Origin: an uncultured Eubacteriales bacterium
Lineage (GTDB): Bacteria > Bacillota > Clostridia > Oscillospirales > CAG-272
Length of the DNA: 27,316 nucleotides
Reading direction: 5' to 3'
NCBI GenBank assembly: GCA_934365155.1
Contig: CAKRMZ010000021.1
Coordinates: 1-27,316, forward strand
In this document: piece after piece, positions 1 to 7,584 of the stretch
How positions within the stretch are numbered: position 1 is the stretch's first letter
Layout: each line of letters starts with the position of its first letter
The notes under the pieces: model-generated
Told to the model about the DNA's origin: nothing
What the model saw: the letters and a program-made list of their open reading frames with translations, nothing else
The model's database searches: none
Translations under genes and position numbers: made by a program

Positions 1-363
1 GACCGACACCTTTTGATTCCCGAAATGCTCTTTTATGACTGCGGCAATGTCGGTTTTTAAAATATCCTGATTGATGACTTTGACATTGTCAAAGTCGGCA
101 AGGGTTTGCTTTAGAATCGGCATTAGGCCCGTATCGATTTCTACGGCGAGAACCCGAGAGAACCGCTCGCATAGGCTGCGTGTCAGTGTTCCGATCCCGG
201 GCCCGATCTCCAAAATTGCCGACTCGGTATCTTGCTGACATTCATTTGCGATCCGCTCCGGAATTTCGGGATTGATTAAAAAATTCTGTCCGAATTGCTT
301 TTTAAAATTGATGCCGCTTTCGCGCATCAGTTCTTTAACATAGGAAATATCGGTAAGTTTCAT
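1..363 (-). CDS. rsmA: 16S rRNA adenine dimethyltransferase RsmA (KsgA), 3' part missing
   Basis: RsmA dimethylates two adjacent adenines near the 3' end of 16S rRNA, using S-adenosylmethionine, late in 30S assembly. The 121 codons present start at ATG 361-363 and run off the left edge, so the C-terminal half is missing. Visible are the family N-terminal block KKQFGQNFL, SAM motif I as LEIGPGIGTLT (around residues 51-61), the acidic ribose-binding motif VEID, and NQDIL. A weak AGGA lies about 9 nt before the ATG. The gene is divergent from the tRNA-Thr promoter. Identity is clear from the motifs; only the catalytic NPPY region cannot be checked. Confidence 0.95.
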   Translation of the reverse strand, partial: MKLTDISYVKELMRESGINFKKQFGQNFLINPEIPERIANECQQDTESAILEIGPGIGTLTRSLCERFSRVLAVEIDTGLMPILKQTLADFDNVKVINQDILKTDIAAVIKEHFGNQKVSV

Positions 364-393
364 TATGAAAAATCCTAACGTGTGAGATTTGTG

Positions 394-422
394 TTGACAA
401 ATAAAAAATGCAATGATATAAT
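394..422 (+). promoter_or_regulatory. Promoter of tRNA-Thr
   Basis: TTGACA (394-399), a 17-nt spacer and TATAAT (417-422) form a consensus sigma-A promoter. It points at the tRNA about 100 nt downstream. The transcribed leader contains a small hairpin (ATTGCC 437-442 with GGCAAT 449-454), probably removed by tRNA 5' processing. Confidence 0.85.
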
Positions 423-523
423 AAACAGGTTGAAAGATTGCCATAGGCGGCAATACATGTTTATTTTACCATAGAATCACGGCACTTGCAATATGCCTTT
501 TGCCGGAGATGATTTTCGATTTT

Positions 524-599
524 GCTGGAATAGCTCAGTTGGTAGAGCAGCTGATTCGTAATCAGCAGGTCGCGTGTTCAAGTCACGTTTCCAGCTCCA
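524..599 (+). tRNA. tRNA-Thr, anticodon CGU
   Basis: A full cloverleaf folds. The acceptor stem is GCTGGAA (524-530) with TTCCAGC (589-595). The anticodon stem GCTGA/TCAGC encloses loop TTCGTAA, so the anticodon is CGT (557-559), reading ACG threonine codons. The T arm has the TTCAAGT loop with a closing G-T wobble. The discriminator is T596 and CCA (597-599) is encoded. It is a single-gene unit with its own promoter and a downstream hairpin. Confidence 0.96.
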
Positions 600-604
600 A
601 TCAT

Positions 605-643
605 AAAGGACCTCAGAAAGTTGTTTCTTTCCGAGGTCCTTTT
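605..643. terminator. Hairpin terminator between tRNA-Thr and the converging lipoprotein gene
   Basis: AAAGGACCTC pairs with GAGGTCCTTT around a loop that can pair further (GAAAG with CTTTC). A short T run follows on the plus strand, so it fits the tRNA best. The minus-strand operon ending at 706 may also use it, although the T run on that side is short. Confidence 0.75.
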
Positions 644-705
644 GTTATTGCCAATTTGTAATTTTAAAGGGAAATAACCCCATTTTGCTGCTTGTGCTTT
701 GCTTT

Positions 706-1389
706 TTATGCTTTCTCAAAGTGTGCAATGATATCCTGCACGCTGATTGTCGTGTCGACGCCGGGGAACGAGGTAATGCAGATTACCGCCATATAGGAGT
801 CGATTTTACGAATCAAAAAACTTTGTTCAATCTGAACGGAATTGTATTCCGTTTTTGTGGAAAGCAAAAGATAGTTTTCATCGGCTATTTTTATGGTTTT
901 CAAATCATCGTATGAGTAGGTCAGATCGGATAAATCAAGCTGCTGCTTAAGCACTTCGGCGTAGCGGGTTTCATCATAAGAATTTCCGTCGTCGGTTAAG
1001 GACATATTCTCAAACATGATAATAACATTGGAGCCGGATGCTTGCTGTGCCATTGCGTCATAAACGGTTTGCTGCTTGCTGATTTCGGCAGCAAGTTTCT
1101 GCTGGTCGCTCAAAAGCTCGGAGCCGAGATCCATCATTTCCAACATTTCTTCATCGGATGAAAATGTCCATGAGTCGTCGAGTTTGAGTTTTAATCCGAT
1201 GAAAGTACTGGTATACGTATTATTTTCCACGATTCCGCGCTGAAAGCTTTTTTCGCTGGGAGTGTTATCAGTGTCTTTCGTGCTGATACTGCCGGTATCA
1301 CCGGTATTGTTGTCATCGCCTTTTTTGGAGCAAGCACAAAGGGTTGCAATAGAAAAAAGGACAAGAATAAGGGCCAATGCTTTTTTCAT
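706..1389 (-). CDS. Putative lipoprotein of unknown function
   Basis: The product has 227 residues. A type II signal peptide is clear: MKK, a hydrophobic run, then the lipobox TLCAC, so the mature protein should start at Cys19 and be lipid-anchored on the outer membrane face. A low-complexity Asp/Thr/Ser linker follows (about residues 22-45). The rest is a soluble domain with alternating strands, including IGLKLKLDDSW, similar in style to the PsbP/DUF1795-like lipoproteins common in Clostridia; that assignment is only an impression. The ATG has a good GGAG site. It lies 35 nt after the DUF896 gene and so is probably the last gene of the serS operon. No ligand can be named. Confidence 0.8.
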   Translation of the reverse strand: MKKALALILVLFSIATLCACSKKGDDNNTGDTGSISTKDTDNTPSEKSFQRGIVENNTYTSTFIGLKLKLDDSWTFSSDEEMLEMMDLGSELLSDQQKLAAEISKQQTVYDAMAQQASGSNVIIMFENMSLTDDGNSYDETRYAEVLKQQLDLSDLTYSYDDLKTIKIADENYLLLSTKTEYNSVQIEQSFLIRKIDSYMAVICITSFPGVDTTISVQDIIAHFEKA

Positions 1390-1424
1390 AATAAAGAATC
1401 TCCTTAATTGTTTTAAAATAGATT

Positions 1425-1646
1425 TTACTGTTTTTGATCAAAAACTTCTTTTTTTCGAAGTTTTTCTTTTTCTCCGTCCGGATATTGGATATACGTGTGG
1501 TCCAGCATGTTTTGAAAGGAAGCTTTAAAATCGTCCAAATATTCCTTTCGCAATGCGCTTTGTTCTTTTTTTTCTTCTTCGGTTAGAAAAGAGTTTTTTG
1601 CTTTGTGTGCCAGTTCATTGATACGATCGATTTTTGCTTGCTCCAC
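1425..1646 (-). CDS. DUF896 family small protein (YnzC-like)
   Basis: The product has 73 residues. Its N-terminal half, RINELAHKAKN followed by LTEEEKKEQSALRKEYL, is the DUF896 signature, a small helical-hairpin family typical of Bacillota (B. subtilis YnzC and relatives). Some members are linked to the SOS or stress response, but no firm function is known. No ATG fits. A GTG at 1644-1646 lies 7 nt after a strong AAGGAG (1654-1659 on this strand) and gives exactly the family length, so GTG is chosen. The gene starts 17 nt after the serS stop and should be cotranscribed with it. The C-terminus is rich in Lys and Glu. Confidence 0.88.
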   Translation of the reverse strand: MEQAKIDRINELAHKAKNSFLTEEEKKEQSALRKEYLDDFKASFQNMLDHTYIQYPDGEKEKLRKKEVFDQKQ

Positions 1647-1663
1647 AACGTGTCTCCTTTGCG

Positions 1664-2953
1664 TTACTTTTTCGGGATGATGCGGTCCGCGCCGCCCATA
1701 TACGGACGAAGCGCTTCGGGGATTTTTACGGAGCCGTCCGCACACAAATTGTTTTCCAAAAAGGCAATCAACATTCTCGGCGGAGCTACGACGGTATTGT
1801 TTAAGGTATGAGCCAGATATTTTTTCTTGTCCGCTCCGTTGATGCGGATTTTCAAGCGGCGTGCCTGTGCGTCGCCGAGATTCGAGCAGCTTCCGACTTC
1901 AAAATATTTCTTTTGTCTCGGAGACCATGCCTCAACATCGACAGATTTTACTTTTAAATCGGCAAGATCGCCGGAGCAGCACTCCAAGGTGCGTACCGGA
2001 ATATCCATGGAACGGAACAAATCCACCGTGTTTTGCCAAAGCTTGTCATACCACATCATGCTGTCTTCCGGTTTGCATATGACAATCATTTCCTGCTTTT
2101 CAAACTGATGAATCCGATAAACACCGCGCTCTTCAATTCCGTGTGCGCCTTTTTCTTTTCGGAAGCAGGGAGAATAGCTGGTAAGCGTGTAGGGCAGGGC
2201 CTCCTCCGGAATGATCTGATCGATGAATTTGCCGATCATGGAATGCTCGCTGGTGCCGATCAGATAGAGATCCTCGCCTTCAATTTTATACATCATGGCT
2301 TCCATTTCGGAAAAACTCATGACGCCGGTTACCACATCGCTGCGAATCATATACGGCGGAATGCAGTAAGTAAAACCACGATTAATCATAAAATCGCGTG
2401 CATAAGCTAATACGGCGGAATGGAGTCTTGCAATGTCGCCCATCAGATAATAAAATCCGTTGCCGGCTACCCGTCTGGCGCTGTCAAGGTCAATGCCGCA
2501 AAAACGCTCCATGATGTCGGTGTGATAGGGAATTTCAAAGTCGGGAACTGTCGGGTCTCCGTAGCGATTCAGTTCGACGTTTTGACTGTCATCGCGGCCG
2601 ATCGGAACACTGGGATCAATAATGTTCGGAATGATCATCATGATTTTTTTGATTTTTTCTTCCAGCTCCGCTTCTTTTTCTTCCAGTTCCGCAAGAGCCT
2701 GCGACTGCTCGGTGACCTGTTCTTTTGTCTTTTCTGCTTCCTCTTTTTTGCCCTGCGCCATAAGAACGCCGATGGTTTTTGAAATTTTATTGCGGTTGGC
2801 GCGAAGCGCATCCGCTTCCGTTTTGGTTCGGCGATTTTCTTCCTCCAATGTCAAAACCTCGTCGACTAAAGGGAGCTTTTGATCTTGGAATTTGTTTTTA
2901 ATATTTTGCTTGACAATATCGGGATGCTCTCGTAAAAATCGAATGTCAATCAT
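1664..2953 (-). CDS. serS: Serine--tRNA ligase, archaeal/eukaryal-like subtype
   Basis: SerRS charges tRNA-Ser with serine using ATP, in the cytoplasm. The 429-residue length is normal. The N-terminal 110 residues are the charged antiparallel coiled coil that grips the long variable arm of tRNA-Ser. The class II core follows, with motif 2 (SPCFRKEKGAHG, then GVYRIHQFEKQEM) and motif 3 (RMLIAFLENN). Several positions differ from the usual bacterial enzyme: GTSEH replaces PTAEV, SVDVEAWSPRQ precedes the SCSN motif, and HTLNNTVVAPPR replaces the HTLNGSGLAVGR type. These resemble archaeal and eukaryotic SerRS. The gene is headed by a T-box leader and is followed by two small genes in the same direction. 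Identity is firm; the subtype is read from motifs alone. Confidence 0.97.
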   Translation of the reverse strand: MIDIRFLREHPDIVKQNIKNKFQDQKLPLVDEVLTLEEENRRTKTEADALRANRNKISKTIGVLMAQGKKEEAEKTKEQVTEQSQALAELEEKEAELEEKIKKIMMIIPNIIDPSVPIGRDDSQNVELNRYGDPTVPDFEIPYHTDIMERFCGIDLDSARRVAGNGFYYLMGDIARLHSAVLAYARDFMINRGFTYCIPPYMIRSDVVTGVMSFSEMEAMMYKIEGEDLYLIGTSEHSMIGKFIDQIIPEEALPYTLTSYSPCFRKEKGAHGIEERGVYRIHQFEKQEMIVICKPEDSMMWYDKLWQNTVDLFRSMDIPVRTLECCSGDLADLKVKSVDVEAWSPRQKKYFEVGSCSNLGDAQARRLKIRINGADKKKYLAHTLNNTVVAPPRMLIAFLENNLCADGSVKIPEALRPYMGGADRIIPKK

Positions 2954-3001
2954 GCTGATTTTCCTCCGTATATTTAAAAAATGAATCTATGACTTATAAA
3001 T

Positions 3002-3235
3002 AAAAAAGAGCTTTCCGTCGCCAATGGGACGAAAAACTCCGTGTTGCCACCCAAATTGCCGTACCGAGACGGCCGCTTTTTTATGCTGTAAAGGGCAAAC
3101 CCTCTGTTTATGGCAGGAGCTCCGAAAACGGAAGACACGAAGTGCATTTGCCGGTTCACAGCACAGCCGGCTCTCTGAAAAAATGCCAAGACGTATTTTT
3201 TTCATCAACGCTCATAAAAGCTTTTTCAATTGTTC
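3002..3235 (-). ncRNA. T-box riboswitch leader of serS
   Basis: Read on the minus strand, this leader has the stem I signatures AGAGAG and a TGCTGTGAACC-type loop. It carries the T-box core TGGGTGGCA (3045-3053), which in antiterminators binds the uncharged tRNA 3' end. A terminator hairpin follows (3008-3039, GAG...TTCGTC against GACGGAAAGCTC) with a T run. The likely specifier region holds AGC (3119-3121) directly followed by TCC (3116-3118), both serine codons, so a serine response is expected. Which codon is read cannot be settled by eye. Low charged tRNA-Ser would allow readthrough into serS, the DUF896 gene and the lipoprotein gene. Confidence 0.92.
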
Positions 3236-3237
3236 CT

Positions 3238-3266
3238 ATTATACAGCAGTCTTTAAAGATTTGCAA
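3238..3266 (-). promoter_or_regulatory. Promoter of the serS T-box operon
   Basis: On the minus strand TTGCAA (3261-3266), a 17-nt spacer and TATAAT (3238-3243) form a strong sigma-A promoter. The start point would be near 3231, just upstream of the T-box leader. Confidence 0.85.
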
Positions 3267-3337
3267 TAGTTTACCGGAATTTTATGGCTGTGAAATATAA
3301 ACACGGTCCCCGTTGTGGCTCCGACCGGGACGAATTT

Positions 3338-3991
3338 TTATTGCAATAATTTTTGAAGAAGATCAGAGGGGGTAGCTGCCAACATGCCGGCGCCGGAATC
3401 TGTGAGTTCCCTTTTACTGCCGTATCCCCATAAAACACCGATTGCCGGAATCCCGTTTTCCCGTGCACCGATCATATCATGGCAGCGATCGCCGACCATA
3501 ATGCAACGCTCGGTGTACAGCGCGGGAACGCATTGAAAGAGATGGTGAATGACGTCTCCCTTTTTTACGCGTGAGGAGTCCATGGTGCTGCCGGATACAA
3601 AGTCAAAAAAACGTCGCAACCCGAAATGGGATAAGATCTGCTTCGTAAATTCTTCGGGTTTTGATGTGGCGATATATAGCCGCAGCCCTGCGTATTTCAG
3701 GCTGCGCAGCATATCATAAATTCCGGGATATACTTGGTTTTCAAAAAGTCCGCGCACGGAAAAGTATTCACGGTATTTTTCCACCGCGGCAAGGGCCGTG
3801 TCGCGATCCATTTTGTAGTATTTCATGAAAGAATCCGCAAGCGGAGGACCGATGAAAGGATACAGGGACTGCAGCGGCGGCGGGCTGATACCGAAAGTCT
3901 GCAGTGCATAAGCGACGGATTTTGTGATGCCGACGCCCGGATCGGTCAGAGTGCCGTCCAAATCAAAAAAGACGCTTTGAAAGGTGTGCAT
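3338..3991 (-). CDS. HAD-superfamily phosphatase, phosphoglycolate-phosphatase-like (subfamily IA)
   Basis: This 217-residue protein has all four HAD motifs in order. Motif I is FFDLDGTLTDP, with nucleophile Asp10 and acid Asp12. Motif II is the ATSKP serine, motif III the VKKGD lysine, and motif IV MVGDRCHDM with metal-binding acids. Between motifs I and II lies an alpha-helical cap of about 70 residues, as in the Gph/PpaX group. Such enzymes dephosphorylate small phosphoesters such as phosphoglycolate or nucleotides; the substrate cannot be told from sequence. The gene has its own promoter (4032-4061) and an AAGGAAG site before the ATG. It ends about 70 nt before the serS promoter and is probably monocistronic. 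A weak GTCCC/GGGAC hairpin downstream could terminate it. Confidence 0.88.
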   Translation of the reverse strand: MHTFQSVFFDLDGTLTDPGVGITKSVAYALQTFGISPPPLQSLYPFIGPPLADSFMKYYKMDRDTALAAVEKYREYFSVRGLFENQVYPGIYDMLRSLKYAGLRLYIATSKPEEFTKQILSHFGLRRFFDFVSGSTMDSSRVKKGDVIHHLFQCVPALYTERCIMVGDRCHDMIGARENGIPAIGVLWGYGSKRELTDSGAGMLAATPSDLLQKLLQ

Positions 3992-4031
3992 GGTTACTTT
4001 CTTCCTTAATAGAGCATATACTTTATTGGAG

Positions 4032-4061
4032 ATTATATCATTTTTATTGAAGACTTGTCAA
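4032..4061 (-). promoter_or_regulatory. Promoter of the HAD phosphatase gene
   Basis: On the minus strand TTGACA (4056-4061), an 18-nt spacer and TATAAT (4032-4037) give a near-consensus promoter. It lies about 40 nt upstream of the start codon and is divergent from the Trp T-box promoter. Confidence 0.82.
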
Positions 4062-4146
4062 CGCAAGGCCAAACGCTTTCCGATATGTGAAATTAAAAAG
4101 ACAAAAACAGCACAACAAAAAGTGCAAAAAAATATATAAAAAAGTA

Positions 4147-4175
4147 TTGACAGATCTATAGAGTCATGCTATAAT
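4147..4175 (+). promoter_or_regulatory. Promoter of the trpXYZ T-box leader
   Basis: TTGACA (4147-4152), a 17-nt spacer and TATAAT (4170-4175) match the consensus exactly. The T-box leader begins right after it. Confidence 0.9.
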
Positions 4176-4179
4176 GAGC

Positions 4180-4458
4180 CAAAATAACAGATAAAAACCT
4201 TTGATTAAGAGAAGTATCTGACTTTTATGTTCAAAGAGAGCCGCAGGCGGTGGGATTGCGGTAACGGTCGAGTCGGTGAATGGACTTATGAGGGCAGTTA
4301 AAGCATTTTGCGGTAGCTGACGGGAGCCGTACCCGTTATCAACTCGGGTTGCATGTTGGTGCAATAGAAAAGCGGATGATTTTTTCATCAATTTGGGTGG
4401 TACCGCAGGATTTTCAAGTCTTGTCCCTGTTTTGTCAGGGATAAGGCTTTTTCTTTTT
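4180..4458 (+). ncRNA. Tryptophan T-box riboswitch (specifier TGG)
   Basis: Stem I carries the 5' AGTA-type bulge (GAGAAGTATC), the AGAGAG motif with a GGTGGGA apical loop, and, on the 3' side, the specifier loop GTGAATGGACTT. TGG at 4281-4283 is in the usual position between GAA and A and reads tryptophan. The T-box core TGGGTGGTA is at 4394-4402. A terminator with CCCTG/CAGGG at its core and an outer AAG/CTT stem ends in a T-rich tract (4416-4458). Uncharged tRNA-Trp should favour antitermination and expression of the importer. The 138 nt from 4459 to the trpX start hold only its ribosome binding site. Confidence 0.94.
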
Positions 4459-4596
4459 CATAATGCGATTAGGATGACGGAGGTGAATCAGTCATGTTTG
4501 TTTTGTCAAAACGATGGCGAGCTGGAATTCAAGAATCGGGTTTTTGTATTTGTTTTTATTGAAACAGCTTAAAGAGAGAAAAGGAGATTTTATAAA

Positions 4597-5598
4597 ATGA
4601 AAAAAAGAATGCTTAAAATTGCGATGATCGGTGCTTTGGTGTTTGCGGCAATTATCAGCCTGGTTTCCTGTGCCGATAAAAAAGAAGATAATAATGACAC
4701 GATTAAAGTCGGTATTATTCAATATGTTTCCCATCCGTCCTTAGATAACTGCTATGAGGGAATTGTCAGTGCGCTGCAATCCAGCAGCATTGCTTCTAAA
4801 ATTGAGATTGACCGTCAAATCGGCTCCAACTCCGCGGCGGAATCTGACTGCGGAACTTTTGCCAGAACCATGGTCTCTAAAAAATACGATTTGATTTTTG
4901 CAATTGCAACGCCGGCGGCTACAACCACCTTCGCGGCAACAGAGGGAACCGATATTCCGGTTGTGTTCTGCGCGGTTTCCGATCCGGTTCTTGCAAATCT
5001 TGTGAGTTCTATGGATATTCCGGGTGATCTTTGCACCGGAACATCGGATGTATTGGATTTGAGCGCACAATTGGATTTGATTCAGGCTTTGCAACCCGAT
5101 GTGAAAAAAATCGGCATCCTTTATACTACCAGCGAAGCAAATTCCATCTCCAATCTTGCCGTAATGCGTGAGCTTGCAGAAAAGCGCGATCTTGTTATCG
5201 ATGCGGTCGGTATTCAACGGGATTCGGATATCCCGGCTGCCGCTGCAGCGCTTGCTTCCCGCGTGGACTGCATCAACAATTTTACGGATAATAAAGTCGT
5301 GGCTAACTTGGCAGTTGTTTTAGATGCAGCGAAAACAGCCGGAATCCCGGTTTACGGCTCGGAGATCGAACAGGTGAAAAACGGATGCTTGGCAGCGGCT
5401 TCGATTGATTATGTAGCACTGGGAAAAGTGACCGGAGAAATGGGACTTTCGGTTTTGGACGGTGCGGATATTAAGACCATGGCGGTTCGGACCATTTCGG
5501 ACGCAACCCCGGTTATCAATACCGATGTGCTGGAGGCACTGGAGCTCAAAATGCCGGAGCAATACGCCAGCGTTGAGACCGTAAAGACCAATCCATAA
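4597..5598 (+). CDS. trpX: ABC transporter substrate-binding lipoprotein, TrpX type
   Basis: The 333-residue protein belongs to the ABC_sub_bind family (PF04392). It begins with Lys/Arg and a hydrophobic run ending in the lipobox LVSC (Cys25), so it is exported and lipid-anchored. The mature part opens with the family pattern IKVGIIQYVSHPSLD and has the two-lobed periplasmic-binding fold, with YDLIFAIATPAA and DIPVVFCAVSDP in the first lobe. In trpXYZ systems this protein captures tryptophan. That role is inferred here from the family and the TGG T-box upstream, since the binding site cannot be read directly. An AAGGAG site precedes the ATG, and the permease gene follows after 36 nt. Confidence 0.92.
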   Translation: MKKRMLKIAMIGALVFAAIISLVSCADKKEDNNDTIKVGIIQYVSHPSLDNCYEGIVSALQSSSIASKIEIDRQIGSNSAAESDCGTFARTMVSKKYDLIFAIATPAATTTFAATEGTDIPVVFCAVSDPVLANLVSSMDIPGDLCTGTSDVLDLSAQLDLIQALQPDVKKIGILYTTSEANSISNLAVMRELAEKRDLVIDAVGIQRDSDIPAAAAALASRVDCINNFTDNKVVANLAVVLDAAKTAGIPVYGSEIEQVKNGCLAAASIDYVALGKVTGEMGLSVLDGADIKTMAVRTISDATPVINTDVLEALELKMPEQYASVETVKTNP

Positions 5599-5634
5599 TT
5601 TTCAAAATCGGAAGAATGCAGGAGAGTTCTTGTT

Positions 5635-6573
5635 ATGACAAATGTATTGGGATGTATCGAGGTTTTTTTAAATGACGGGTTTATGTATGCGCTTTTAGCG
5701 TTAGGATTTTATATCTCGTATACTGTTTTGGACTTTCCCGACCTCTCGGTAGAGGGAACGGTTTTGCTGGGCGGTGTGAGTTATTCGCTGCTCGTATGCG
5801 CGGGCTGTAACCCGTGGCTTGCTTTGCTCGTTGCCTTTTGTGCCGGCGCTGCGGCGGGGAGCATTACGGGAATTCTTCATGTAAAATGCAAAATTCGCCC
5901 TCTGCTTTGCGGAATTTTGGTTTCAACCGCGCTGATTTCGATAAATCTCGTGATGACGACGATCGGAATGGGCGGCAGTCTCAAAGGGGACAATGCAATT
6001 ACAACAGTATCGTTGGGACGGCAGAGCACTACATTGCTCCGCGTATTTCCTGCCACCTGTATTCCGCAGAAAGTCGGGGTTTTGAGCCTGCGTACACTGG
6101 TTGTGTTTTTTGCGGTAACCATGATATTTAAATATTTGATCGATTGGTATTTTAAAACCAAAAGCGGAATGCTGCTTCGTGCGACCGGAAACAACGAAAC
6201 CTTCGTGGCCATGCTCGGTCAGAACGCCGGGAAAAGTAAAATTATCGGATTGATGCTCGGTAACGGTTGTGCGGCTGCCGCGGGAGCGCTGATTGCGACC
6301 TCGCGCGGAAATGCCAATCAGGATATGGGAATCGGTACGGTAATTATCGGTCTTGCCAGTGTGATTATCGGATTGTCGCTGTTTGGGCGTGTGCGCTTTT
6401 TGCGTCCGACAAGCAAAGTGGTGTTAGGTTCTATAATTTACCAGGCTTGTCTCGCAATTGCTTTGTATCTCGGTGTACCTACCGCTTATAATAAACTGCT
6501 TATGGCCGTACTGTTTACACTGGCATTAATCGGCAGTCGTGCAAGAAAAAAAGGAGGACGCACTTATGATTGA
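5635..6573 (+). CDS. trpY: ABC transporter permease, TrpY type
   Basis: The 312-residue integral membrane protein is of the BPD_transp_2 (branched-chain amino acid permease-like) type. About eight hydrophobic segments are visible, with DFPDLSVEGT after the first, a motif typical of permeases paired with ABC_sub_bind proteins. The C-terminus ends with a basic RARKKGG tail on the inside. The last 8 nt overlap the start of the ATPase gene, which indicates translational coupling. It forms the channel of the putative tryptophan importer; the substrate is inferred from the T-box. Confidence 0.92.
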   Translation: MTNVLGCIEVFLNDGFMYALLALGFYISYTVLDFPDLSVEGTVLLGGVSYSLLVCAGCNPWLALLVAFCAGAAAGSITGILHVKCKIRPLLCGILVSTALISINLVMTTIGMGGSLKGDNAITTVSLGRQSTTLLRVFPATCIPQKVGVLSLRTLVVFFAVTMIFKYLIDWYFKTKSGMLLRATGNNETFVAMLGQNAGKSKIIGLMLGNGCAAAAGALIATSRGNANQDMGIGTVIIGLASVIIGLSLFGRVRFLRPTSKVVLGSIIYQACLAIALYLGVPTAYNKLLMAVLFTLALIGSRARKKGGRTYD

Positions 6574-7339
6574 TTTTGATTCCGTTACGAAAAAATTCAA
6601 TGTCGGTACTCCGGATGAGTGCGTATTGTTTGATCAATTCTCCCTGCATATTGAAAAAAATGAATTTGTATCTGTGGTGGGCTCCAACGGCAGCGGAAAA
6701 ACGACTTTGCTGAATATTCTTTGCGGTACGTTGGGAATTGACGGCGGCACGATTCGGGTGAACGGCCGGGACATAACACGGCTTCCGGATTATGTTCGGG
6801 CACGTAAAATCGGACGTGTATTCCAGGATCCGCAAAAGGGTAGCGCTTCAAACCTTACTATTCTTGAGAACATGGCGCTTGCAGATAACAAAAATCGGCA
6901 CTATTCGCTATTGCCTGCCGTGAACCGTTCGCGTATTGAGTATTATCGTACGCTGCTTCAGGATTGTTCAATGGGGCTTGAGGACCGTTTGAATGTGAAA
7001 ACCGGAAGTCTTTCCGGAGGACAGCGTCAGGCACTGGCTCTTGTAATTGCCAATATGAGCGATATTGATTTGCTGATTTTGGATGAGCACACCGCCGCAC
7101 TGGATCCGAAGTCATCTGAGCGGATTATGGAGCTTACCGACCGATTTGTGCGGGAAAGAAAAATAACGACGCTGATGGTAACGCATAATTTGCGCTATGC
7201 GGTGGAATACGGCTCACGCCTTTTGATGATGGATAAAGGCAAGGTTGTTTTGGACCGTGCCGGTGAGCAGAAAAAGGACACCGATGTTGAGGATATTTTG
7301 CACATTTTCAATGATATTTCGATTGAGTGCGGAAACTGA
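6566..7339 (+). CDS. trpZ: ABC transporter ATP-binding protein, TrpZ type
   Basis: This 257-residue ATPase powers the importer. Walker A is GSNGSGKTT, the Q loop lies in VFQDPQ, the ABC signature is LSGGQRQ, Walker B is LLILDEH followed by TAALDP, and the H-loop histidine is in VTHNL. The start is the ATG at 6566, 8 nt after AAGGAGG (6551-6557). An upstream in-frame candidate at 6539 lies inside trpY and before that ribosome binding site, so it is not used. The gene overlaps the trpY stop. A hairpin at 7422-7467 closes the operon. Confidence 0.94.
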   Translation: MIDFDSVTKKFNVGTPDECVLFDQFSLHIEKNEFVSVVGSNGSGKTTLLNILCGTLGIDGGTIRVNGRDITRLPDYVRARKIGRVFQDPQKGSASNLTILENMALADNKNRHYSLLPAVNRSRIEYYRTLLQDCSMGLEDRLNVKTGSLSGGQRQALALVIANMSDIDLLILDEHTAALDPKSSERIMELTDRFVRERKITTLMVTHNLRYAVEYGSRLLMMDKGKVVLDRAGEQKKDTDVEDILHIFNDISIECGN

Positions 7340-7421
7340 TGGGCACTTTGCCGAGGAACTTAAATATCGCTTTGTATAAAGAATGAAAAAACGGTAAAAA
7401 AGTGTCGGTGAAAGACCGTAA

Positions 7422-7467
7422 AAAAGGCGGTTTCACATGCCGGTGTCGGTAGGTGAAATCGCCTTTT
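7422..7467 (+). terminator. Terminator of the trpXYZ operon
   Basis: AAAAGGCGGTTTCAC (7422-7436) pairs with GTGAAATCGCCTTTT (7453-7467), one G-T pair included, around a loop of about 16 nt. The 3' arm ends in TTTT. Confidence 0.82.
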
Positions 7468-7507
7468 CGGATTTTGACTTATAGGATAGACGAAAGCCGG
7501 TTTTCTG

Positions 7508-7516
7508 TGGTATAAT
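7508..7516 (+). promoter_or_regulatory. Extended -10 promoter of the XRE regulator gene
   Basis: TGG directly followed by TATAAT (7511-7516) forms an extended -10 element. No good -35 lies 16-18 nt upstream, as is usual for this promoter class. The ATG is about 70 nt downstream. Confidence 0.6.
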
Positions 7517-7584
7517 TTTTTAAATACAAAAGGGCAAACTGATATTTTGAAATTTGATAATAAAAATAAAAGAGAAGAATAATT

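Noticed and set aside
2974..3208. Short minus-strand open frames upstream of serS
   Set aside because: They fall inside the T-box leader and its terminator, which explain the sequence.
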